From: Opitutales bacterium
Lineage (GTDB): Bacteria; Verrucomicrobiota; Verrucomicrobiia; Opitutales; Opitutaceae
Direction: 5' to 3'
NCBI GenBank assembly: GCA_021772595.1
Contig: JAJFLS010000768.1
Coordinates: forward strand, 1-8,802
Length of the DNA: 8,802 nucleotides
Part shown: one piece after another, positions 1 through 5,952 of the stretch
How the letters are laid out: every line of letters starts with the position of its first letter
How positions within the stretch are numbered: position 1 is the stretch's first letter
Program-made: the position numbers and the translations under genes
The notes under the pieces: model-generated
Databases searched by the model: none
The model's input: only the letters and a program-made list of their open reading frames with translations
What the model was told of the DNA's origin: nothing

Positions 1-25
1 GCAAGAATTTGAATGAGATTTTGAA

Positions 26-44
26 TTTTTTGCGCTTTTTTGCG
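26..44. repeat. Phased T-tract tandem repeat
   Basis: Two copies of TTTTTTGCG start at 26 and 36, exactly 10 bases apart, and a shorter TTTT run lies just before them (19-22). A/T tracts repeated at about one helical turn are known to bend DNA. Whether this one acts in regulation or is chance in a low-GC patch cannot be told from the sequence. Confidence 0.4.
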
Positions 45-105
45 GCCAATTCGTTCCTTTGCATCACTAAAGACTCATTAAGTTGAAAACAACGGTTCGC
101 CGATT

Positions 106-128
106 CTAGGAGCCTGCTTGCAGGCGAT
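106..128 (+). repeat. REP-like palindrome, copy A (CTAG head)
   Basis: CTAGGAGC is followed by a perfect hairpin with GCCTGC at 112-117, loop TT, and GCAGGC at 120-125, and ends in CGAT. The flanks TAGGAGC and GCGAT are shared with the inverted pair at 1919-1999, while the inner stem sequence differs. REP elements mobilised by RAYT (TnpA-REP) proteins carry a GTAG-type tetranucleotide followed by a hairpin; here the tetranucleotide reads CTAG. It resembles the GTAGGAGC...GCTTGC type of REP known from pseudomonads. Assignment to a REP family is an inference from form. Confidence 0.6.
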
Positions 129-332
129 TGCTTTTCACGATCGGGCTCTTCTTCTACCTTTTCCGATTCATCTACCAGTCGCCCGAACGAGCCTACCAAG
201 CTTGCAGCAATACCCCTAGCACATCCATCGGATTTCTCCTGGCGCCGAAAGCCTAAACTCCGCCCCGCAAAAGTCGATCTTATAAGTGCCATCTTTCACC
301 CCCTTTTCGCGATATTGCCCCACTGAAATGCG

Positions 333-1865
333 ATGAAAACCCTAGTTGTAGACGACAGCCCCAGCATCCGGCGCATCTTGCGCAAGGAGCTCGAGGAGCA
401 TGGGCATACCGTCTACGATGCCGGAAGCGGCCAAGCGGCGCTCGATCTGCTCGAAACGGTCCTGCCCGACGTGATTTCGCTCGATGTCGATATGCCAGGA
501 ATCAGCGGGTACGAGATCTGTTCCCGCATCCGCAACGGGAAAGAAAAGTGCTCCGCCATACATTCGAGCTTGGCTAAGGTCCCGATCATATTTCTAACCG
601 CTTGCGACACCGAAGAAGCCCGTCGCCAATGTTATCAGGCAGGCGCTAGCGGATTAGTCATCAAGCCGTTCATGAGAGGCGAACTGACTTCGGAAGTTGA
701 AAGAGCGGTGAAGTCGAAAGAACTGCAAGACTACACCGCGCTGGTCGTTGACGATAGCCGCACCATCAGGAGGCTCTTGAGGCAGCGTCTTGAAGAAAAA
801 GGACTTACCGTCATAGAGGCCGTCAACGGGCTAGAAGGACTCGAAGCCATGAAAAAGGACCCCAGCGGGATCGACCTCGTGATCACCGACTACATTATGC
901 CTAAAATGAATGGAGATGAGCTTTGCCAATCCATTCGAAACGAGCTTGGGCTAAAAAAAACGCCGATCATTTTTCTTTCCTCCTACCGCAACAAAGACTT
1001 CATGATTCGAATGTTCGAATCCGGAGCCTCGGATTTCTTGATCAAGCCTTTTGTAAAGGAGGAGCTCGAAGCTCGCGTCGCAGTTCACTTGAAGGCGAAG
1101 AACCTAGGAGATCGACTCCTCCGAAAAGTCGTCGAACTAAAGCGAGAACATAAACTGAAGGACGAGTTTCTCTCCATCTGTTCTCACGATTTGAGATCTC
1201 CGTTGAACGGAGTAGTCGGCTTCACGCAGATAATGCTCGCGGAGGAAGACACCACCGATGAGCAGCGCGAGTACCTTACGCACATTCAGAACTCCAGCGA
1301 TTTCCTACTCTCCATCATCAATGATATTCTAGACTTAGGAAGACTACAGTCCGAGGGAGCCGAACCGGAACTTAAGCCAGCCTCTATTCGCGAAATTCTG
1401 GATTCCTGTCTGGAAACGCTCCGGCACATGGCAACGCCAAAAGGCATTGAACTTGTAATCGATAATCAGATACGCACTGAAAACACGATTCAAATTCTGG
1501 CGGACGAAAACGGAATCAAGCGACTCTTCAATAATCTCATTTCGAACTCCATTAAGTTCAGCCATCCGGGCGACAAAATCACAATTCGCCTAGAGCAAGG
1601 AGACAACAACACGATTACGACTTCCGTAATCGACCAAGGGATCGGAATCCCGGCAGACAAATTGCCCCACGTTTTCGACAGCGACGCCCAAACCTCGCAA
1701 CAAGGCACTCAAGGTGAGCAAAGCTTCGGGCTTGGAATGTCGATCGTTAAGCAAATCGTCGAGCAACACGAAGGAAAGATTTCCATTGAAAGCGAACAAG
1801 GCAAAGGCACGAATGTGAAAGTCGTCCTTCCGATTTCCGCTCAGCAGGCTGTGTCACCAAACTAG
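333..1865 (+). CDS. Soluble sensor histidine kinase with two N-terminal receiver domains (REC-REC-HisKA-HATPase_c)
   Basis: A 510-residue two-component signalling protein. REC1 spans about 1-128, with acidic D7/D8, predicted phospho-acceptor D51, T89 and K111. REC2 spans about 135-255, with D140/D141, D186, S216 and K238. A charged helical linker (about 255-280) leads to HisKA with H285 in SHDLRSP. The ATPase domain has an N-box around N400-N405 (NNLISNSIKF), G1 at DQGIGIP (434-440) and G2 at FGLGMS (465-470). There is no signal peptide, membrane segment or other sensor domain, so input probably arrives as phosphoryl groups or protein contacts on the receivers, in the cytoplasm. REC1 and REC2 are strongly alike (16 of 23 residues over VVDDS...TV), suggesting internal duplication. 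REC1 has about 8 extra residues between alpha-3 and beta-4. The start is chosen because MKTLVVDD is a canonical REC beginning; no Shine-Dalgarno precedes it. The partner regulator is not in the window. It converges with the next gene across a REP-like pair. Confidence 0.93.
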   Translation: MKTLVVDDSPSIRRILRKELEEHGHTVYDAGSGQAALDLLETVLPDVISLDVDMPGISGYEICSRIRNGKEKCSAIHSSLAKVPIIFLTACDTEEARRQCYQAGASGLVIKPFMRGELTSEVERAVKSKELQDYTALVVDDSRTIRRLLRQRLEEKGLTVIEAVNGLEGLEAMKKDPSGIDLVITDYIMPKMNGDELCQSIRNELGLKKTPIIFLSSYRNKDFMIRMFESGASDFLIKPFVKEELEARVAVHLKAKNLGDRLLRKVVELKREHKLKDEFLSICSHDLRSPLNGVVGFTQIMLAEEDTTDEQREYLTHIQNSSDFLLSIINDILDLGRLQSEGAEPELKPASIREILDSCLETLRHMATPKGIELVIDNQIRTENTIQILADENGIKRLFNNLISNSIKFSHPGDKITIRLEQGDNNTITTSVIDQGIGIPADKLPHVFDSDAQTSQQGTQGEQSFGLGMSIVKQIVEQHEGKISIESEQGKGTNVKVVLPISAQQAVSPN

Positions 1866-1918
1866 TGCAGCCCGCCAAGCCGGGCAGGGGCTCTGCTCGG
1901 GAATACCATCGAATCAGA

Positions 1919-1999
1919 GTAGGAGCGTGTTTACCCCGCGATAAAGTAAGTCGACAATATTCAGATTGAATGGCTATCGCTGGGTAAACCCGCTCCTAC
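1919..1999. repeat. Inverted pair of REP-like repeats (BIME-like), possible bidirectional terminator
   Basis: Arm 1 (1919-1943) begins GTAGGAGCG and ends GCGATA. Arm 2 (1975-1999), read on the minus strand, matches it at 23 of 25 positions. The pair can fold into one long hairpin with a 31-base loop. Arm 2 also contains its own small hairpin GGGT-TT-ACCC, while arm 1 has one mismatch in that stem. Each arm has a GTAG tetranucleotide at its outer end, as in RAYT-associated REP elements. The loop contains a short ATTCA/TGAAT inverted repeat. The element lies between two convergent genes, a typical place for REP/BIME structures, where it could stop transcription from both sides or protect mRNA 3' ends; that role is inferred. 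The repeat itself is directly visible. Confidence 0.8.
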
Positions 2000-2026
2000 A
2001 ATTAGGCAACCACGCGGATTCTATCG

Positions 2027-2500
2027 CTAGCGCCGAACATCCGCCCCGTCTTCCTGGGCCTCCTTCACCACCACAATCAATCCCCAGATTCCCCAAGCCA
2101 ACACCAGGGGCAACACGATCCAAAACGGCGCCTCGTTATGGAAATTCCACCCAGCCGCCCCTCGGGCATCGACCATGGCCGCTAGACATACGATCGGCCA
2201 ATACACGGTAATACCAAGCGCTGCAGCAATTGTAATTCGACCCCAAGGTCTGCCGCGTAAATGTCCAATCAGTCCCAACAAGAGAATGGGGATATAAGTG
2301 AGCAGGTCCCCCAAAGCGAACCCGTACCAAAAGGCAGTTCCTACTTCAGTGACCATTTCGGCTGGCTCTTGCGTTCCCATAGACACCCCAAGTTCGTAGT
2401 CGAATGCAGCTACGCCCTGCGCCCAAACCAGATAGAGCAGCAGAAGCCATCCAGGAATCTGCACCGACCAAAAAGATAGTCCGCGATTGCTTCTTTTCAC
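2027..2500 (-). CDS. Small membrane protein with four predicted transmembrane helices, function unknown
   Basis: A 157-residue hydrophobic protein that I cannot assign to a named function. Predicted membrane segments lie at about residues 14-34, 56-80, 88-110 and 124-146. Loops are short and the C-terminal tail is charged (KEAQEDGADVRR). Conserved-looking elements include YELGVSMGTQEPAE after the first helix, GTAFWYGF in the second and YWPIVCLAAM in the third. There are no obvious catalytic motifs. The start is GTG at 2500-2498; an in-frame stop lies a few codons upstream and a GGAG Shine-Dalgarno stands 8 bases before the GTG, so the start is well supported. The gene is alone on its strand, divergent from the DUF721-glnD pair and convergent with the histidine kinase. 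Its composition and membrane-like pattern make a random open frame unlikely. Confidence 0.75.
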   Translation of the reverse strand: MKRSNRGLSFWSVQIPGWLLLLYLVWAQGVAAFDYELGVSMGTQEPAEMVTEVGTAFWYGFALGDLLTYIPILLLGLIGHLRGRPWGRITIAAALGITVYWPIVCLAAMVDARGAAGWNFHNEAPFWIVLPLVLAWGIWGLIVVVKEAQEDGADVRR

Positions 2501-2508
2501 AATGATTG

Positions 2509-2512
2509 CTCC
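2509..2512 (-). promoter_or_regulatory. Ribosome binding site GGAG for the membrane protein gene
   Basis: On the minus strand GGAG sits 8 bases before the GTG start at 2500. It decides the start codon, because the only nearby ATG is out of frame and an in-frame TGA lies just upstream. It is the clearest Shine-Dalgarno in the window. Confidence 0.6.
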
Positions 2513-2527
2513 ATTTCACTTCTCGGC

Positions 2528-2576
2528 CGCGCGTCGAATTTCCATAAGTGTAATCACCTATTTTCCTCGACGCGTG
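2528..2576. promoter_or_regulatory. Inverted repeat in divergent intergenic region (possible operator or hairpin)
   Basis: CGCGTCGA at 2530-2537 is matched perfectly by TCGACGCG at 2567-2574; adding a G-T and a C-G pair outside gives 10 paired positions. The 29-base loop is AT-rich and contains a weaker dyad, TAAGTG-taat-CACCTA. The element lies between the divergent starts at 2500 and 2698, where promoters for both directions should be. A regulator binding site or a 5' UTR hairpin are both possible; no clear -35/-10 pair can be recognised. Confidence 0.4.
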
Positions 2577-2620
2577 TCAACTTCTTAGCTCGGAATTGCG
2601 AGGATCAGTCAGTTCCTCTC

Positions 2621-2648
2621 GCGGACCTCCGTGCCCGAGTCGGTCCGC
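2621..2648. promoter_or_regulatory. Hairpin in the leader of the DUF721 gene
   Basis: GCGGACC at 2621-2627 pairs perfectly with GGTCCGC at 2642-2648 across a 14-base loop. It ends 49 bases before the ATG at 2698 and is not followed by a T-run, so it is not a classical terminator. It could be a leader structure or a degenerate repeat unit; function unknown. Confidence 0.35.
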
Positions 2649-2697
2649 TCGCTATCCACTCGACAAACGCGGGCCGCCGCCTATCTATTCCTCAACG

Positions 2698-3078
2698 ATG
2701 GCGAAAAAGCCGTACAAGTTCTCCCGACACGTCGAAAATCTGATCGCCAACTTGCGTGGCGTGCCGGAAGACTACAGCCCGATCGTTCGCGAAACGAAAG
2801 ACATGGGCGGAGTGCTCGACAAGATTCTCGACCGTCACAAAATCGGTGTCAATTCGCTTGAAGACCGCATCCGGGAAAATTGGACCCAGATCGTCGGTCC
2901 CGGCAACGCGAGCCACTGCAATCCCGTCCGCATCGAGAGAGAACGCACCCTCATCATCTCCGTATCCAATCCCATAATACGACAAGAACTCCAGTTCAAC
3001 AAATCGCTAGTGTTGAAAAACCTGAAGTCCGTTCGAAACGGAAACCGTATCCTGAACGTGGTTTTCAAATCGGGCTAG
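2698..3078 (+). CDS. DUF721 / DciA-like protein
   Basis: A 126-residue protein matching the DUF721 family, to which the replicative helicase loader DciA belongs. The family core is visible at about residues 53-105: W62 in ENWTQIVG, G67, an ASHCNP segment, then strand-forming TLIISVSNPIIRQEL. The N-terminus (1-45) is basic and helical, with KKPYKFSRHVENLIANLRG. DciA proteins bind DNA and the DnaB helicase in the cytoplasm; applying that role here rests on family membership only. The start at 2698 (MAKKPYKF) is preferred over a TTG at 2596, which would add 34 Arg/Pro/Ser-rich residues encoded across a hairpin. No Shine-Dalgarno is seen before the ATG. glnD follows after 47 bases on the same strand with no terminator between, so the two are probably co-transcribed. 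Confidence 0.82.
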   Translation: MAKKPYKFSRHVENLIANLRGVPEDYSPIVRETKDMGGVLDKILDRHKIGVNSLEDRIRENWTQIVGPGNASHCNPVRIERERTLIISVSNPIIRQELQFNKSLVLKNLKSVRNGNRILNVVFKSG

Positions 3079-3125
3079 CGATCCCTTCAAATTTCGAATC
3101 CCCGCACTTACACGACTATTTCTGA

Positions 3126-5945
3126 ATGGCTAAGACTCAATCATTCGCAAAACTCTTTCGAGCGCGAGCAGACAAAGCGCTCCGCTTTGACAAAAAGGCA
3201 ACGGAGGCGACGAAGCTCGCGGCCTATCGCGAATTCCTGAAAACCGAAACCGACTTCATCAAAAAAAAGCACCGCAAAGGCGCGTCGGGAATCGAAGTCG
3301 TTAAAGCCCTCACTGCCGTCGTTGACGCGCTGATACGCTTTCTCGCAAAACCCGCATTCGAGGAATACCGCCAGAAGGCAAATGGAGATGGCGTCGCCAT
3401 ATCGCTAGTCGCCATCGGGGGTTACGGCCGATCCGAGCTTTGCCCGCTTAGCGACGTCGATCTGATGTTCCTCTATCCCGCGAACACCAATCGCAAGACG
3501 CTGGAAGAAGCCCAGGCGTTCATGGTTGAGCGGATCCTCTATCCCCTTTGGGACACAGGCTTGAAAGTCGGCCACTCTTCCCGGACGATCGATGACGCTT
3601 TTAGCGAAGCCCGCAAGGACATCCAGACGAAAACCGCCCTTCTCGAATCTCGGCTCATATTCGGATCGAAGCCGCTCTACGCCGCCTTCGAAAGTTCCTA
3701 CAACCTTTTCTACCGCAAGGAGAATCCCAAAGGATATATCCAGCAGAGATTGAGAGATCAACACGAACGGCGAGCCCGCCACGGCGACTCCGTATTCATG
3801 CAGGAGCCCGACATCAAGAACGGCGTGGGCGGACTCCGCGACTACCACAACACGCTCTGGATGGCGCGCGTCCGGCTCAACGTGAAGAATATCGATGGGC
3901 TCGGCGAACAAAACTATCTCCGGAAGAACGAACTCACGGAGTTCAAGAAAGCATACGACTTCCTACTAAAAGCTCGCAACGAACTCCACTTCCGAAGCCA
4001 GCGTCCCACCGATTTGCTTACTCTGGAAACCCAGCCAAAAATAGCCTACCGCCTCGGCTACCGAGAACGAAATCTTCTCAAACGCATCGAGGAGTTCATG
4101 AGAGACTACTACCGGAACGCGGAAATCATCAACCGCACCTCCAAGATCGTAGAAAGCCGGATGTCCCTTAACTCTCAGCCGGATCCGCGAATCAATCCCC
4201 TCAAGTCGATGAAGGACTTTCTGCTCGCGCGGCGAAAGGAGCGCGTAAAGTCGATAGATGGATTTCTTATCACCGGACGCGGGATCCGCTTCGAAACCAA
4301 GAAAGTGTTCGTAGAAGATCCCAACCGGCTCATTCGCGTATTCAGGCATACCCAGAAAGACAATCTCGATCTCGACGTCGATCTGAGCGCGCTCATTCGC
4401 GCTTCACTCGACTTGATTGACGAAAAAGTCATCCGATCGCCCGACGCGAACATGAGCTTCCGCGCCATTCTCCAAGAGAGCGGAAACGTCTACCCCATCC
4501 TGAAATCCATGCACGAACTCGGCGTGCTTGGGAAATTCGTCCCCGAATGGGACCGGCTCACATGCCTCGTCCAGCACGAGTACTACCACCGCTACACAGC
4601 CGACGTTCACACGCTCCACACCATCCAGGAGCTCGACAACATCTTCACGAACCCAGATCCCATCTTTGAACGCTACCGTGAAGAGATTCACGAGCTTCGC
4701 CTCCCTTCCCTGCTTTATCTCATTCTCTTTCTCCACGATATCGGCAAAGGCGACGCGATCAAAGGCCATGCCGAAACCGGCGCCGCGCTTGCCGAGCCCA
4801 TTCTCGACCGCATGGAGGTCAACGAGGAAAACCGCATCCTCATCCGCTTCGTCATTAAGAATCACCTGCAAATGGCTCGATTTTGGCAGCGTTACGATAT
4901 CGACGATCCGGATACAGCGCGAGTCTTCGCCGAGCAAATGGAAACTCGCGAGCAGCTTCGCCTCTTATATATCCACACATTCTGCGATGCCCGAGGCACC
5001 GCCAAAGGTTTGTGGAACAATTACAAAGACACCCTGCATTCCACGCTCTTCCACCGTGCGATGGAAGCGTTTAACGCTAAAGGAAAAACCGAAAAACAAT
5101 ACCAGCGACACAAAGAGTCGGTCTTGCAAAAACTGCTCAAGATGGATGCGATCGACATCGGCAGCGAAGAGATCAACGCTCACTTCCAGCTACTTCCCGA
5201 TCGGTATTTCATCAACACATCGCAAACCGAGATCGTCCTGCATATCAAGATGATCAACCGCCTTCTTCACGAGATCGCGACCAACGAATCCAGCGGAACT
5301 TTAAATCCCATCATCGACTGGAGAGAGGACCTGAACCGGAGCTTCATCGTCGTGAATGTCGTCACCTGGGACCGGGCCGGACTATTCCACAAGCTCGCCG
5401 GATCGCTCAATATCGCGGGCTACAGCATTCTCAGCGCGAAAGGGGTTTTGCGAGAAGACAGCATCGCCATCGACACCTTCTACGTCGTCGAGAAAGACCG
5501 CAAGTCGCGCACCGTTCGCGACGCCACCATGATCTTCGAGGAATGCGTGAAAGACACCCTCGTCGCCAATTCCGACTTGTACCCCGTCTTGCAAAACATC
5601 GTGAAGAAATCGGCCGAGGACATCTTCACCAAAAACGACAACCCTCTCGCCGACTCATTCAAACCGCAAGTCGAAGTCTATCACGAGAAAGCGCTGAAGA
5701 GAACCATTGTCGAAACGCAGGCTCCGGATCATCTCGGACTACTGTATTCGATTTCCAAGTGCATCTTTACGCACGGATTCAATATAACCTTCGCTCGCAT
5801 CAATACCGAGCGAGGCATTGCGATCGACACCTTCTACGTCAGCGGTATTGATTCCGCTCTAGATACCGACCAAGAAGAGCTCGACGCGCTCCGCGACGAG
5901 GTCTACAAGACGATCGCAAACGAAAGCCAGCCCGTAGAAAGCTGA
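3126..5945 (+). CDS. glnD: Bifunctional [protein-PII] uridylyltransferase / uridylyl-removing enzyme
   Basis: GlnD attaches UMP to PII proteins (GlnB/GlnK) when glutamine is low and removes it when glutamine is high, thereby controlling nitrogen assimilation in the cytoplasm. At 939 residues it is slightly longer than the roughly 890 usual in enterobacteria. The nucleotidyltransferase domain shows GGYGRSEL (98-105) with catalytic S109-D110 and D112. A GlnE/GlnD-type segment follows at DIKNGVGGLRDYHN (229-242). The HD phosphohydrolase domain has HEYYHRYTADVHTL (484-497), H537-D538, K541-G542, H548 and H580. Two ACT domains, the glutamine sensors, lie at about 741-815 and 860-935, each with a D(R/H)xGL start and AIDTFYV. 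The canonical GRGEL glycine is Ser103 here. All domains are present, so both activities are expected. ATG at 3126 has no visible Shine-Dalgarno. It follows the DUF721 gene and converges with pilT; no PII gene is in the window. Confidence 0.95.
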   Translation: MAKTQSFAKLFRARADKALRFDKKATEATKLAAYREFLKTETDFIKKKHRKGASGIEVVKALTAVVDALIRFLAKPAFEEYRQKANGDGVAISLVAIGGYGRSELCPLSDVDLMFLYPANTNRKTLEEAQAFMVERILYPLWDTGLKVGHSSRTIDDAFSEARKDIQTKTALLESRLIFGSKPLYAAFESSYNLFYRKENPKGYIQQRLRDQHERRARHGDSVFMQEPDIKNGVGGLRDYHNTLWMARVRLNVKNIDGLGEQNYLRKNELTEFKKAYDFLLKARNELHFRSQRPTDLLTLETQPKIAYRLGYRERNLLKRIEEFMRDYYRNAEIINRTSKIVESRMSLNSQPDPRINPLKSMKDFLLARRKERVKSIDGFLITGRGIRFETKKVFVEDPNRLIRVFRHTQKDNLDLDVDLSALIRASLDLIDEKVIRSPDANMSFRAILQESGNVYPILKSMHELGVLGKFVPEWDRLTCLVQHEYYHRYTADVHTLHTIQELDNIFTNPDPIFERYREEIHELRLPSLLYLILFLHDIGKGDAIKGHAETGAALAEPILDRMEVNEENRILIRFVIKNHLQMARFWQRYDIDDPDTARVFAEQMETREQLRLLYIHTFCDARGTAKGLWNNYKDTLHSTLFHRAMEAFNAKGKTEKQYQRHKESVLQKLLKMDAIDIGSEEINAHFQLLPDRYFINTSQTEIVLHIKMINRLLHEIATNESSGTLNPIIDWREDLNRSFIVVNVVTWDRAGLFHKLAGSLNIAGYSILSAKGVLREDSIAIDTFYVVEKDRKSRTVRDATMIFEECVKDTLVANSDLYPVLQNIVKKSAEDIFTKNDNPLADSFKPQVEVYHEKALKRTIVETQAPDHLGLLYSISKCIFTHGFNITFARINTERGIAIDTFYVSGIDSALDTDQEELDALRDEVYKTIANESQPVES

Positions 5946-5952
5946 CGTCTCT

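Larger units (their letters stand above)
1..332. other. Left intergenic region without a recognisable gene
   Basis: I see no open frame here with protein-like composition on either strand. The stretch contains phased T-tracts (26-44) and a REP-like palindrome (106-128), both listed separately. A TATAAG hexamer at 281-286, about 47 bases before the kinase start, could be a -10 element, but no good -35 sequence sits at the usual spacing, so I do not call a promoter. A gene that ends left of base 1 cannot be excluded. Confidence 0.5.

Noticed and set aside
200..215. AGCTTGCAGCAAT as another degenerate REP copy
   Set aside because: The similarity to copy A is limited to CTTGCAG, and neither the TAGGAGC nor the GCGAT flank is present.
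328..336. Two-codon reading frame ATG CGA TGA overlapping the kinase start codon
   Set aside because: A minimal frame of this kind arises easily by chance and lacks a ribosome binding site; translational coupling would be speculation.
1870..1885. GCCCG...CGGGC hairpin just after the kinase stop as a terminator
   Set aside because: The stem is only 5 bp and no T-run follows; the REP-like pair downstream is a better candidate.
2021..2030. CTATCGCTAG near the end of the membrane protein gene as a fourth REP fragment
   Set aside because: Only about 8 bases match the repeat edge and no hairpin or GTAG head follows.
2596..2697. Extended TTG start giving 34 more residues for the DUF721 protein
   Set aside because: The extension is rich in Arg, Pro and Ser, spans a hairpin, and is unlike DUF721 N-termini; MAKKPYKF at 2698 is a more natural start.
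4528..5253. 241-residue open frame inside glnD in another frame
   Set aside because: It is Ser/Thr/Arg-rich without domain features and overlaps well-conserved GlnD coding sequence; it is a shadow frame.
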